Part shown: positions 14,995 to 23,611 of the stretch, piece after piece
Position numbering within the stretch: position 1 is the stretch's first letter
Layout: every line of letters starts with the position of its first letter
Assembly (NCBI RefSeq): GCF_028858515.1
Contig: NZ_JAPJZJ010000005.1
Coordinates: 62,001-126,000 of the forward strand
Length of the DNA: 64,000 nt
DNA from: Aurantiacibacter sp. D1-12
Lineage (GTDB): Bacteria; Pseudomonadota; Alphaproteobacteria; Sphingomonadales; Sphingomonadaceae
Reading direction: 5' to 3'
Position numbers and translations under genes: made by a program
Notes under the pieces: model-generated
Told to the model about the DNA's origin: nothing
The model's database searches: none
Seen by the model: the letters and a program-made list of their open reading frames with translations, nothing else

Positions 14995-16410
14995 ATGAAT
15001 GATACTTCAAGCGTGACCGCCCAACCCTATTTCTTCTGTGGCATCGGCGGATCGGGCATGCTGCCGCTCGCACAGATCGTGAAGGGTCTGGGCGGCGAAG
15101 TGGCCGGGTCTGACCGCAGCTTTGACCAAGGCCGCACGCCCGAGAAGTTCGCGGCGCTCGAGGCGCAAGGCTTCACGCTCTTCCCTCAGGATGGCAGCGG
15201 AATCACCTCCGGCGAGCAGGTGCTTATTGCCTCCGCGGCGATCGAGGACACTGTTCCAGAAATCGCCAAGTCGAAAGAATTGGGCTGCGAACGGCTCACC
15301 CGTGCAGAACTGCTCGCGCGGCTGTTCAACGATGCCCCGCAATCGTTGGCTGTTGGCGGGACAAGCGGCAAGTCGACCACCACCGCGATGCTCGGCTGGA
15401 TCATGGAGGCGACTGGCAATGCACCGACGATCATGAACGGTGCGGTGATGAAGAACTTCGTTTCCAAGGAACGCCCCTATGCCAGCGCGGTGGTGGGTGA
15501 TGGAGGCACTTTCGTGAGCGAGGTCGACGAAAGCGACGGCTCGATCGCGCTCTACCACCCATCTGTCGCACTACTGCTCAATGTGAGTCTCGACCACAAG
15601 AGTATGGAAGAACTGCGCGAATTGTTTGGTAATTTCCTGAGCGCGGCGGATCGCGGCGTCGTGAATGCGGACGATGTCGAGGCGTTTCGGCTGGTCGCCC
15701 ATGCGAATGAGCCCCTCACCTTTGGCATCGACAATTCCTGCGCCGCCTTGGGCATTGCCGAGGGCAGTATTGCCGACGGGCCGACCAAACAGGCTGCGCT
15801 GGTGGTGGACCGCCGCGATGGCAGCGAGCACGCGCTGCGCCTCGCCATGCCTGGACGGCACAACCTGTCGAACGCCCTCGCCGCGATTGCCGCTGCCAAT
15901 GCCGCAGGTGTGCCGGTAGCGGATGCCGTGGCTGCACTGGCGGACTTTAAAGGCCTCGCCCGCCGCTTCGATATTGTCGGCACCAGCGCGAGCGGGATCA
16001 CCGTGATCGACGATTTCGGGCACAACCCCGAGAAAGCCCGTGCGACGCTCAAGACCCTCAAGAGCCATGAAGGCCGCGTGATCGCCTTCTTCCAGCCGCA
16101 CGGCTACGGCCCGCTACGCCAGATGGGGCATGAATTGGCCGAGACCTTTGCCGAGGAATTGGATGACACCGATCTTACCCTGCTATGCGACCCGGTCTAC
16201 TTCGGCGGCACCGTGGATCGCAGCGTCGGCAGCGAGCGGATCATCGACATGATCCACGCTGCGGGCGGCAAAGCACTCCACATCAACACCCGCGAAGGCT
16301 GCGGCGATTTCATCGTGCAGAACGCCAAAGCCGGCGACCGCGTGGTCGTGATGGGCGCGCGTGATGACACGCTGACCGAATTCGCCGAAGACCTGCTGGC
16401 ACGGCTGTGA
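14995..16410 (+). CDS. mpl: MurC/Mpl-family Mur ligase (probable murein-peptide ligase)
   Basis: A 471-residue ATP-dependent Mur ligase. A MurC-like N-terminus (YFFCGIGGSGMLPLAQIV) is followed by the ATP loop GGTSGKSTTTAMLG, the central motif SEVDESDGSI and the C-terminal ligase domain (VIDDFGHNPEKA). A second MurC outside the division cluster is usually Mpl, which joins recycled L-Ala-gamma-D-Glu-mDAP tripeptide to UDP-MurNAc. The neighbouring divergent S66 carboxypeptidase supplies that tripeptide, and an AmpG-like importer is at 61724-63445. MurC itself cannot be excluded without knowing whether another copy exists. Confidence 0.75.
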   Translation: MNDTSSVTAQPYFFCGIGGSGMLPLAQIVKGLGGEVAGSDRSFDQGRTPEKFAALEAQGFTLFPQDGSGITSGEQVLIASAAIEDTVPEIAKSKELGCERLTRAELLARLFNDAPQSLAVGGTSGKSTTTAMLGWIMEATGNAPTIMNGAVMKNFVSKERPYASAVVGDGGTFVSEVDESDGSIALYHPSVALLLNVSLDHKSMEELRELFGNFLSAADRGVVNADDVEAFRLVAHANEPLTFGIDNSCAALGIAEGSIADGPTKQAALVVDRRDGSEHALRLAMPGRHNLSNALAAIAAANAAGVPVADAVAALADFKGLARRFDIVGTSASGITVIDDFGHNPEKARATLKTLKSHEGRVIAFFQPHGYGPLRQMGHELAETFAEELDDTDLTLLCDPVYFGGTVDRSVGSERIIDMIHAAGGKALHINTREGCGDFIVQNAKAGDRVVVMGARDDTLTEFAEDLLARL

Positions 16411-16487
16411 GCACCTCAAAAATAAGCCTTTCGCAACACTTCGAGGGTTAAAGCGGGTTTCCCAATCGTCACCAGAAGGCTCCGAAA

Positions 16488-16787
16488 GTGCAGAAAAGTT
16501 ATCGTGAAAGCGGCGTCGGCATGTTCGATGCCCATCCGGGCACCTACCTCATCTCCGCCTATTTTGACGATAATCAGGTGGATCTTGTCTACGCCAATGT
16601 TCTTGGCTGGCAGGTCGGCAAGGATCGCCGCCTAACGCCGATCACGCTCGATCCGCGCGCGGCTGACGAAAGCCCCTGGTTCGTGATGCATCCCGATGGC
16701 CGCGTTGAAAGCAGCGACGGCCGAGGGTGGGACAACAAGGACGCCTGGATAGCAGAAGAACGCAGAGTCCAACGCGCGGCCGCATAG
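16488..16787 (+). CDS. conserved hypothetical protein
   Basis: A 99-residue protein from GTG 16488, preceded by AGAAGG; ATG 16521 is an alternative. It has no signal peptide or membrane helix. It is rich in aromatic and acidic residues (GTYLISAYFDDNQVDLVYANVLGW, ESPWFVMHPDGRVES). No family is recognised with confidence. It follows the Mur ligase by 77 bp and converges with the DUF808 gene 7 bp away. Confidence 0.6.
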   Translation: MQKSYRESGVGMFDAHPGTYLISAYFDDNQVDLVYANVLGWQVGKDRRLTPITLDPRAADESPWFVMHPDGRVESSDGRGWDNKDAWIAEERRVQRAAA

Positions 16788-16794
16788 ACGCAGA

Positions 16795-17763
16795 TTAGTG
16801 CGCGGCTGCTTCTTCGGCTTCCTCGGTATGACCCAGCCCCAGCACGTTGTGTAGCACAAACACGATCACCGCACCCAGCACCAGCCCGAGCAGCGCTGAT
16901 AGCGACGCGAAGGTCAGCCAGCCGAGAACACCGCCAAGACCGCCGGCAATATGCTCGACCCAGTGCTGTGCAGAATGGATGACCTCTTCAGGGAAGAGAA
17001 TGCCGAGTTCGTGCAGGCCGTGAATGATAATTCCGCCTCCGACCCAGAGCATGGCCACCGTCCCGATCAGCGAGAGCGCCGTGAGCAAATGCGGCATAGC
17101 ATTGACCAGACCGGTACCGAACTTGCGCCCCGCTTCTGTCCGGCCCTCTTGCGCCAGATGCAGGCCCACATCGTCCATCTTCACGATTAGTGCCACAGCG
17201 CCATAGACGACCAGCGTGACGGCAATGCCCACCAGCGCCAGCACGCCAGCGCGGGTAATCAGCGTTTCGGTCGCCACCTCACTGAGCGTGATCGCCATGA
17301 TCTCTGCCGATAGGATCAGATCGGTGCGGATGGCACCCGCCACGCGCTCTTTCTCGAACGCAACCGGGTCTTCGATTGGGCTGTCCAGGTTCTTTCCGTG
17401 CTTTGCCCCGCCCAGCTTCTCCATCACCTTTTCCGCGCCTTCATAGCAAAGGAAGGCGCCGCCCAGCATCAGGATAGGGATGATCAGCCACGGCAGGAAC
17501 TCGCTCAGCAACAGAGCCGCCGGCAGCAGGATGATCAGCTTGTTGAACAGGCTGCCCTTGGTGATTTTCCAGATAATCGGCAGCTCGCGCGCTGGGGAAA
17601 GTCCCGTGACGTAGCTCGGCGTCACGGCCGCATCATCAATCACCACGCCTGCCGTCTTGGAGCCTGCACGGCCAGCGGCGGCCGCAATATCATCGACCGA
17701 AGCCGATGCCGTACGGGCGATGATGGAAACGTCGTCTAAAAGGGCGGCAAGGCCTGAAGGCAT
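16795..17763 (-). CDS. DUF808 family integral membrane protein (YedI-like)
   Basis: A 322-residue inner-membrane protein of the DUF808/YedI family, function unknown. The N-terminus MPSGLAALLDDVSIIART is typical of the family, as are KGSLFNKLIIL and the FLCYEGAEKVMEKL segment. Several hydrophobic helices follow, up to the C-terminal LLGLVLGAVIVFVL. ATG 17763 is chosen on family length; the open frame continues upstream without resemblance. It is divergent from the rpsF operon. Confidence 0.85.
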   Translation of the reverse strand: MPSGLAALLDDVSIIARTASASVDDIAAAAGRAGSKTAGVVIDDAAVTPSYVTGLSPARELPIIWKITKGSLFNKLIILLPAALLLSEFLPWLIIPILMLGGAFLCYEGAEKVMEKLGGAKHGKNLDSPIEDPVAFEKERVAGAIRTDLILSAEIMAITLSEVATETLITRAGVLALVGIAVTLVVYGAVALIVKMDDVGLHLAQEGRTEAGRKFGTGLVNAMPHLLTALSLIGTVAMLWVGGGIIIHGLHELGILFPEEVIHSAQHWVEHIAGGLGGVLGWLTFASLSALLGLVLGAVIVFVLHNVLGLGHTEEAEEAAAH

Positions 17764-17860
17764 TGAAGGACACTCCCTGTTTCGTGCTTCATCCGCTGCC
17801 CTGCCTGTCAGTTTCCATTCCGGCAAGCCCCGGAGGGCCTGTTTTCGCCCCTTATTGCGC

Positions 17861-17888
17861 TTGCATTTCCCCCCAATCCCGCTATGTG
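17861..17888 (+). promoter_or_regulatory. candidate promoter of rpsF-rpsR-rplI
   Basis: TTGCAT (17861-17866) and TATGTG (17883-17888) are 16 bp apart and followed by a GC-only discriminator (CGCGCC). The surrounding CGCTTGC-A-TTTCCCC recurs upstream of rpsA (38401), which supports it as a shared ribosomal-protein promoter style. Predicted by eye only. Confidence 0.4.
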
Positions 17889-17896
17889 CGCGCCTT

Positions 17897-17918
17897 CCCT
17901 GCGGTAATGCCGCACGGG
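17897..17918 (+). promoter_or_regulatory. hairpin in the rpsF 5' leader
   Basis: CCC-T-GCGG-TAATG-CCGC-AC-GGG forms a short interrupted stem-loop about 80 nt before the rpsF start. Many bacterial rpsF operons are autoregulated by the S6:S18 complex binding a leader hairpin with exposed CCG; whether this is that element is not established here. Confidence 0.3.
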
Positions 17919-17999
17919 AAACCCAAGAAAGCCGGAGGGGCACCAGCGGATTCGCCGCAGGATCGCCAGCGATCGGCATTGAAGTGAAAGGAAGCGTGC

Positions 18000-18365
18000 A
18001 TGGCTCTTTACGAGCATGTTTTCCTCGCGCGTCAGGATCTGAGCCAGGCTCAGGTTGATGCGCTTGCTGCTGGCGCCACGGAAATCGTGGAAGGCAATGG
18101 CGGCAAGGTCGTGAAGACCGAGACCTGGGGCCTGAAGTCCCTCGCCTACAAGATTGACCGCAACCGCAAAGCCCACTTTGTGATGCTCAACATCGATGGC
18201 CCTGGTAGCCTCGTTGCCGAGCTGGAGCGTCAGAACCGCATCAACGAAGACATCATCCGTTGGCTGACCATCGCTGTTGAACAGCATGAAGACGGCCCGT
18301 CTGTGATGATGAAGAAGAACGACCGCGACAAGAAAAAGCGGTCCGACCGTGAGGAGCGTAACTGA
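18000..18365 (+). CDS. rpsF: 30S ribosomal protein S6
   Basis: A 121-residue S6 with the usual N-terminus [16 protein letters not shown] and a basic/acidic C-terminal tail ([17 protein letters not shown]). It binds S18 on the 30S platform. AAGGAAG precedes the ATG. It is the first gene of rpsF-rpsR-rplI and overlaps rpsR by one base (TGATG). Confidence 0.98.
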   Translation: MALYEHVFLARQDLSQAQVDALAAGATEIVEGNGGKVVKTETWGLKSLAYKIDRNRKAHFVMLNIDGPGSLVAELERQNRINEDIIRWLTIAVEQHEDGPSVMMKKNDRDKKKRSDREERN

Positions 18366-18589
18366 TGGCTCGTCCGTTCTACCGTCGTCGCAAGTCCTGC
18401 CCGTTTGCTGGCAAGGACGCACCGCAAATCGATTACAAAGACACGCGTCTGCTGCAGGGCTTCATGTCCGAACGTGGCAAGATCGTGCCCAGCCGTATCA
18501 CTGCTGTTTCTGCCAAGAAGCAGCGTGAACTGGCCAAGGCCATCAAGCGTGCTCGCCATCTGGGCCTGCTGCCCTACATCGTGAAGTAA
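18365..18589 (+). CDS. rpsR: 30S ribosomal protein S18
   Basis: A 74-residue S18 of typical length. [19 protein letters not shown] and [25 protein letters not shown] match the family; CPF starts the conserved N-terminal segment. It is translationally coupled to rpsF by a one-base overlap and followed 13 bp later by rplI. Confidence 0.98.
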   Translation: MARPFYRRRKSCPFAGKDAPQIDYKDTRLLQGFMSERGKIVPSRITAVSAKKQRELAKAIKRARHLGLLPYIVK

Positions 18590-18602
18590 GGGAGAAAAGA
18601 CC

Positions 18603-19265
18603 ATGGATATCATTCTCCTCGAACGCGTTGGCGGTCTCGGCCAGATCGGTGACATTGTCACCGTGAAGGACGGCTACGCCCGCAACTTCCTGCTGCCGCA
18701 GAAGAAGGCTCTTCGCGCCAACGAAGCCAACAAGAAGGTTTTCGAAGCCAACCGCGACAAGCTGGAAGCTGAAAACGCCGAAAAGCGTACCGCTGCTGAA
18801 AAGCAGGGCAGCAAGGTCGAAGGCACCGAGATCGTTCTGATCCGCGCCGCTTCGAACGCTGGCCAGCTGTACGGCTCGGTCAACGTGCGTGACGTGGCTG
18901 CCGGTCTGACCGACAAGGGTCACGACATCGACAAGAAGCAGGTCATCATGGGCGCGCCGATCAAGACGATCGGCATGTTCGACGTGACCATTCGCCTCCA
19001 CCCCGAGGTGGAAGTTCTGGTCAAGGCCAACGTCGCCCGTTCGGATGACGAAGCCGAACTGCAGAGCCAGGGCGTCGACGTCATCGCGCAGATGAACGAA
19101 GAAGAAGCTGCTGCCGACGCAGAAGCCGGCTTCCAGCACGAGCTCGACCCTGACCACGAACTGGGCGACCTGCCCGGTGCAGAGGGTGAAGAAGGTGAAG
19201 CAGCCGTTGCGGAAGAAGCTCCGGCTGAAGAAGCTGCCGAAGGTGAAGAAACCACCGAAGGCTGA
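18603..19265 (+). CDS. rplI: 50S ribosomal protein L9 with long acidic tail
   Basis: A 220-residue L9; the normal protein is about 150 residues. The core is complete: N-terminal MDIILLERVGGLGQIGDIVTVKDGYARNFLLP, connecting helix, and C-terminal domain to about residue 160. A highly acidic Ala/Glu tail follows ([13 protein letters not shown] among others). A similar tail occurs on S16 in this window (31628-32140). It is the last gene of the rpsF operon, followed by a strong terminator. Confidence 0.97.
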   Translation: MDIILLERVGGLGQIGDIVTVKDGYARNFLLPQKKALRANEANKKVFEANRDKLEAENAEKRTAAEKQGSKVEGTEIVLIRAASNAGQLYGSVNVRDVAAGLTDKGHDIDKKQVIMGAPIKTIGMFDVTIRLHPEVEVLVKANVARSDDEAELQSQGVDVIAQMNEEEAAADAEAGFQHELDPDHELGDLPGAEGEEGEAAVAEEAPAEEAAEGEETTEG

Positions 19266-19290
19266 TCGCTTCTCACCGCGACACAGAAAC

Positions 19291-19323
19291 AAGGGCGCTG
19301 CCAGCAATGGCGGCGCCCTTTTT
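19291..19323 (+). terminator. intrinsic terminator after rplI
   Basis: AAGGGCGC and GCGCCCTT form a perfect 8-bp stem around a 14-nt loop, directly followed by TTT on the plus strand. It ends the rpsF-rpsR-rplI transcript; its A-rich left flank could also serve the converging acetyltransferase gene. Confidence 0.85.
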
Positions 19324-19794
19324 CTATGGCTCCCAGCCCAGCACGCCATCCGGCTGCACAAACCCGCACCGCTCATAGAACGCAAAAGCACGCTCGCTAG
19401 GCCAGACGAGCATCAACTCTGCTTCGCCGTCAACGGCCCAAGACTTGATTTCCGACAACAGGGCTTCGCCTATCCCTCGATTGCGATGTTTCGGGAGAAC
19501 ATAACAATTGGTCAGGTAAAACCAGTGCCCGGATTCACCGTCCGGCGAGGGGACCTTCTGCACACGGATCACAGTCATTACTGCACCAATCTCACCGTCC
19601 AGTTCCGCAACCCAATGATGAGCCTCCTCCGGCGCACGTTCGGCACTTTCGAATCGGATAAAATGACTGACGAATTGATCAAATGCGATGCCAGTTGCGG
19701 CAGCCTCATCGCCCATTTTCAGGTGCCAGCGAAGCATAGCGACCTGGCGCAAGTCTTCACGACCTGCGACACGAATGTGAATTTCACCATTCAT
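19324..19794 (-). CDS. GNAT-family N-acetyltransferase
   Basis: A 156-residue acetyltransferase of unknown substrate. The acetyl-CoA pyrophosphate-binding motif is visible in RNRGIGEALL, preceded by the typical strand LTNCYVLPKH, with the late FYERCGF motif near the C-terminus. ATG 19794 is used; a GTG one codon earlier lies immediately after the upstream gene's stop. It is the last gene of a minus-strand unit with the beta-propeller lipoprotein, from which it is separated by only a few bases. Confidence 0.85.
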   Translation of the reverse strand: MNGEIHIRVAGREDLRQVAMLRWHLKMGDEAAATGIAFDQFVSHFIRFESAERAPEEAHHWVAELDGEIGAVMTVIRVQKVPSPDGESGHWFYLTNCYVLPKHRNRGIGEALLSEIKSWAVDGEAELMLVWPSERAFAFYERCGFVQPDGVLGWEP

Positions 19795-19797
19795 CAC

Positions 19798-20793
19798 TCA
19801 GTCGATCACAGCAAGCCCATCGCCGCCCGGCCCCGTCGCAATGCGGCGGAGCACTTCGCCACTGGCGAAATCGACCTCGGCTATCGTGTCGGTTGCAGTT
19901 TCGGCTGCGTAGAGGCGCGATCCGTCCTCGCTGAACACGAGCGTCACCTGCACCGCATCGCTGCCGTCGGAAACGGGGATCGTGCGGACAACTTCGTTGG
20001 TCGCGGTGTCGATTACGGAGAGGTCTCCGGTGCCGTAATTGCTGCTCACCACGAAGTCGCCTGAGGGATGCATGGCCAAGCGGATTGGCACTGCACCCGT
20101 TGCGACCTCCGCCTGTACCTCCAGCGTCATGGCATCGAGGCGGTAGGCAGTGCTGTCGGCATTGGAGGAGACCCACAGAGTCTCGCCATCGGGAGAAAGT
20201 GCCAATGCCTCGATCTGGTCACCGATGCGAACACGGGTGGCCTCGCTTGCGCCTGAAAGATCATAGCGCACCACTTCGCCTGTCGGGATGATTGTACCCC
20301 AGGCCATCGAGCCATCGGCATTGACCGCGACGAGATGAGCGCCCGGCCCGCCGCCGCCGATTTCGGTCAGGGCAGGCGTCCCCGCGCTATCCTCGATCAC
20401 GTAGAAAGAACCGCGCCCTTCCGCGCCCGCGATCACCCTGCCATCGTCAAGCCAAAGCGCGGCGTGAACACGTGCGCGTTCGCCCAGCTCAACCTCGTTG
20501 ACTGGCACAAGATCATCGGTACCGTAGACCTGCACTGAACGCCCCGAATAGCATGCGACCATCACCATGCTCTCATCAGGTGACACGGTCAGCTCATGCG
20601 GGTTCTCACAGGTATCCGCCCTTTGCGTCTCCTCGCCTGTCGCCAGATCGATCCGCGAAAGACTCGCCCCGCGCTTGTTCGCGACAAACATTGTACCGGT
20701 CACACTGTCAGAGGGGACTGGCTCCTGCGGCGGAGACGCAGACGTACAGGCGGCCAGCACAACGGGTGCGACGATCAGGGTGGCAAGGCGCAT
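19798..20793 (-). CDS. YVTN-type beta-propeller lipoprotein
   Basis: A 331-residue protein with a lipoprotein signal (LIVAPVVLAAC, lipobox LAAC with Cys at about 15) and repeated beta-propeller blades. The blade motifs include NKRGASLSRIDLATGE, LSPDGETLWVSSN, MHPSGDFVVSSN, GDLSVIDTATNEVVR and FSEDGSRLYAAET. Such seven-bladed propellers often bind metals, quinoproteins or partner proteins in the envelope; the ligand here is not evident. The start has GGAG upstream. It is followed directly by the acetyltransferase gene. Confidence 0.8.
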   Translation of the reverse strand: MRLATLIVAPVVLAACTSASPPQEPVPSDSVTGTMFVANKRGASLSRIDLATGEETQRADTCENPHELTVSPDESMVMVACYSGRSVQVYGTDDLVPVNEVELGERARVHAALWLDDGRVIAGAEGRGSFYVIEDSAGTPALTEIGGGGPGAHLVAVNADGSMAWGTIIPTGEVVRYDLSGASEATRVRIGDQIEALALSPDGETLWVSSNADSTAYRLDAMTLEVQAEVATGAVPIRLAMHPSGDFVVSSNYGTGDLSVIDTATNEVVRTIPVSDGSDAVQVTLVFSEDGSRLYAAETATDTIAEVDFASGEVLRRIATGPGGDGLAVID

Positions 20794-20835
20794 GGAATTT
20801 CTCCGGCTTTATGTCCCGGAGCGCAATGTGCCGTA

Positions 20836-21603
20836 TCAGTCTTCCAAAAGAAAGCGTGCGATTTCCACACCCAGCGGATCACCCAGAACACAGCTCATAT
20901 GCGTGCCGGGAATTGTGCGTACCTGCGCATCGGGTATTGCCTCAGCCAACCGCTCTGGAGAGCCGTTGTCGCGGTCCTTATCGCCGATCAGCACGAGTGT
21001 CGGCATGGTGATTTTGGCCAGGTCCGCAACATCGATGTTGTCCACGCCGTTCACCAGAAGCTGGCGTGCAGCCACCGGGTCAATGCCCTGCGTTTTCATG
21101 AAGCTCTTGGCAATAAAGCGCGGATCGCCGTGCTTGATCTCGTCAAAATGGTCGATCATGTCGATGAAGAAAGCGGTACGCTTCTGCCAGTTGGTGAGGC
21201 CTTCCAGCCCCATACCCGTCACGATCAACTTGCGCGGTGTCAGTCCCGCAATCACGGCGCTGATCGCCGTACGCGACCCGAGCGAGAAGCCAACGAGATC
21301 GTAGTCGGTCAGACCCAGCTTCTCGACCACCGCGAAGGTGTCCTTCACCAGCACGCCAGCCGGAAATGCCGCAGCATCGGTCGGGGAGTCGCTTTGTCCA
21401 TGCACACGCCAATCGGGCATAATGGCTTCAAAGCCCTGCTCTGCCAGATACGCAGCATGACCGTATTTGATCCAGTTCACATTGGCATCGGAGAACAGGC
21501 CGTGCAGCAACAGGACCGGGCGGCCACCCCCGCCCTTTGGCCCAATGCGGTGAATGGCCATGCGGGTGCCATCTGATGCGGAGATAAATTCTGGTTCTGC
21601 CAT
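20836..21603 (-). CDS. alpha/beta hydrolase
   Basis: A 255-residue cytoplasmic alpha/beta-fold hydrolase. The nucleophile elbow is GFSLGS, with the oxyanion region LLLHGLF. A likely acid is Asp in LIGDKDRDNG and the base His in IPGTHMSCVLGDP. The substrate is not predictable from sequence; it resembles esterase/lipase-like small-molecule hydrolases. It lies 42 bp upstream of the beta-propeller gene on the same strand and is divergent from the secreted acetamidase homologue. Confidence 0.85.
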   Translation of the reverse strand: MAEPEFISASDGTRMAIHRIGPKGGGGRPVLLLHGLFSDANVNWIKYGHAAYLAEQGFEAIMPDWRVHGQSDSPTDAAAFPAGVLVKDTFAVVEKLGLTDYDLVGFSLGSRTAISAVIAGLTPRKLIVTGMGLEGLTNWQKRTAFFIDMIDHFDEIKHGDPRFIAKSFMKTQGIDPVAARQLLVNGVDNIDVADLAKITMPTLVLIGDKDRDNGSPERLAEAIPDAQVRTIPGTHMSCVLGDPLGVEIARFLLED

Positions 21604-21664
21604 CTACTCCTCATGCCGCTCGATTAGATTGCGAGCAAGCCCAAACCAATGGGTGACCAAAGCA

Positions 21665-21693
21665 TTGAAATTTCCAATATGCCTTGTTACGAT
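21665..21693 (+). promoter_or_regulatory. candidate sigma-70 promoter of the acetamidase homologue
   Basis: TTGAAA (21665-21670) and TACGAT (21688-21693) are exactly 17 bp apart, 28 bp before the start codon. A strong dyad overlaps the -10 box and the expected start site. Confidence 0.45.
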
Positions 21694-21706
21694 TACATTT
21701 GTAGTC
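21691..21706. promoter_or_regulatory. BlaI/MecI/CopY-like operator (TACA-N2-TGTA dyad)
   Basis: GATTACATTTGTAGTC is a near-perfect dyad with core TACA-TT-TGTA, which fits the BlaI/MecI box. It overlaps the predicted -10 and start point of the downstream gene, so binding would repress. No BlaI-type gene is in the window. Confidence 0.5.
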
Positions 21707-21720
21707 AATTGGAGTCAGGC

Positions 21721-23043
21721 ATGAGAACGCTGGTTTGCTTCATCCTGTTGCTCACGATCGCCACTCCTGCAGCGGCAGAGCAATGGATCGTTCGCGCCGA
21801 TATGTGGGGTGTTTCAGCCTACTACACGCTCAACGTCGAACGCACAGATAACAACTGGGTAGGCGATCTCGACGGCGGAGAAATTCGCGGAACCGCCGAT
21901 GAGGATCGCATCACATTTTCCGTGCGGTCAGGACACGATAGCGGAGCCGTGTTTACGGGCCGGATAGTTGAGGACCGGATGAGCGGGTTTGCTACTTTCC
22001 CGGATAGGAATGGCGGTGAAGGCGCGACCACCCGCCACGAATTCTCGGCATGGCGAGTGCCCGAGCGCGCTCCAGGAGGGGTGCAAACTCACCGATATGA
22101 TCCAAGTGACTTCTCCCATACATGGAATCCCGATCGCGAGCCCGTGTTGGTAATCTGGCCGGGCGATACGGTAATCACAGAAACCATCGACTCGGGCGGT
22201 ATCGACAGCAACGGCAATACACAGAGCCTGTTCGGCAATCCGCAAACCGGCCCATTCTTCATCGCCGGAGCTGAGCCGGGCGATACGCTTGCTATCAGGA
22301 TCATCTCTCTTACGCCCAATCGCGACTATGCCGACAGCCTCGACCACATCGTACAGCGTGTGCGCGGCCCTCAATTGACATCTGATTCCGAGCAGATCGG
22401 TCGGTTCGTCCGTTGGAATATTGATCGTGAGGCAGGTGTCGCGCGACCGGCCAATGTCAGTGATGCCCTGGCCGAACTCGAAGTCCCGCTGCGACCGATG
22501 CTGGGCGGTTTGGGCGTCGCTCCCAGTTTCGGATGGCCAGCAATTTCAACCGGCGACACCGGCCACTTCGGCGGCAACATGGATTTCTCTGAAGTGGTCG
22601 CAGGCAACACGGTTTATCTGCAAGTCCAGCGGCCGGGAGCATTGCTTTATCTCGGCGATGCTCATGCCGCACAAGGCGACGGGGAGACTACACAATTTGC
22701 GTTAGAAACGTCGATGGATGTTGTTTTTAGCGTATCTTTGATCAAGCAAAGCGCCACCCCGATGCCGCGTGTGGAGTCTCCCGATGCGATCATGGTGCTT
22801 GGTCAAGCCGGAACGATGGAAGACGCGCTCCAGATCGCTACTGGCGGTATGGTGTCATGGTTGCGCACAGACTACGGTCTCACCTTGTCTGATTCCGCCC
22901 AACTTATGGGCGCGGCAATCGAATATCGGATTGCGAACCTTGCCGGACGCAACATTGGTATTGCCGCGATTATCGACAAGTCCCTGCTCCCAGAGTCGCA
23001 AAACACACTTACCCTCGCGCCCGAGGATAGCAGGGAGGACTAG
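21721..23043 (+). CDS. exported acetamidase/formamidase-family (FmdA/AmdA) protein
   Basis: A 440-residue protein with a signal peptide (MRTLVCFILLLTIATPAAAEQ), so periplasmic or secreted. After a small N-terminal beta domain (to about 120), the FmdA/AmdA domain is recognisable: VLVIWPGDTVITETIDSGG, GPFFIAGAEPGDTLAIRI and GGNMDFSEV. The family hydrolyses formamide or short amides to ammonia and the acid, but export and a prefixed domain suggest a changed substrate. ATG 21721 has GGAG upstream, and longer in-frame starts would add residues before the signal peptide. A BlaI/MecI-like operator covers the promoter. Confidence 0.8.
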   Translation: MRTLVCFILLLTIATPAAAEQWIVRADMWGVSAYYTLNVERTDNNWVGDLDGGEIRGTADEDRITFSVRSGHDSGAVFTGRIVEDRMSGFATFPDRNGGEGATTRHEFSAWRVPERAPGGVQTHRYDPSDFSHTWNPDREPVLVIWPGDTVITETIDSGGIDSNGNTQSLFGNPQTGPFFIAGAEPGDTLAIRIISLTPNRDYADSLDHIVQRVRGPQLTSDSEQIGRFVRWNIDREAGVARPANVSDALAELEVPLRPMLGGLGVAPSFGWPAISTGDTGHFGGNMDFSEVVAGNTVYLQVQRPGALLYLGDAHAAQGDGETTQFALETSMDVVFSVSLIKQSATPMPRVESPDAIMVLGQAGTMEDALQIATGGMVSWLRTDYGLTLSDSAQLMGAAIEYRIANLAGRNIGIAAIIDKSLLPESQNTLTLAPEDSRED

Positions 23044-23063
23044 CCTCTCCCGTATAACGCCGC

Positions 23064-23606
23064 CTATCGCGCGATGCAGTTTTCGCCGGCCCAGAGCGCC
23101 TCGACAGCGGCTTCATCTTCGGCGCCTGCAAACACGCCGCCGATGCCTTCGCCTTGAGGGTCTCCGATCACGAATTCGTTTTCGATTGTGCTGTCTTCCA
23201 GCAGAGTGACACCCGCATCGCCGAGCATTTCGGCGCGAGGTATTTCCGGCACATAGGGTGCTTCCGCCATGTAACCGACGAAGGCATCCTCACGGAATTG
23301 CAGCGTCACGCCTGCGTAGGAGGTGTATTCCAGGCCGCAATCATTCGGCCCGCCTGTGTCGATGGCTTCACCCAGCACATTCGCGAGCGTTGCTTCGGTC
23401 GCAGAGCGGTTGGAGCCGAACGGCACATCGAGCCGCTCGAACCCGTTCTGCGGCGGCACGATCAAACCGGTTGCCTGTAGATCGAGCGATGCCTCTTCCA
23501 TCACCTCAACTGGTGCCTCTGCATCACCATTTTCTGCGTCACCATCGGCCGGTTGGCAGGCTGCAAGCATCAACGGAATGGTGAGGAGAGCAGCATATTG
23601 ACGCAT
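23064..23606 (-). CDS. hypothetical lipoprotein
   Basis: A 180-residue protein with a lipoprotein signal (LLTIPLMLAACQPA, lipobox LAAC). An acidic linker is followed by a small domain ending in NCIAR. Cysteines in DCGLEY and ENCIAR may pair. No family is recognised. The gene sits 5 bp downstream of asd on the same strand and may be co-transcribed with it. It converges with the acetamidase homologue. Confidence 0.7.
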   Translation of the reverse strand: MRQYAALLTIPLMLAACQPADGDAENGDAEAPVEVMEEASLDLQATGLIVPPQNGFERLDVPFGSNRSATEATLANVLGEAIDTGGPNDCGLEYTSYAGVTLQFREDAFVGYMAEAPYVPEIPRAEMLGDAGVTLLEDSTIENEFVIGDPQGEGIGGVFAGAEDEAAVEALWAGENCIAR

Positions 23607-23611
23607 GACGA

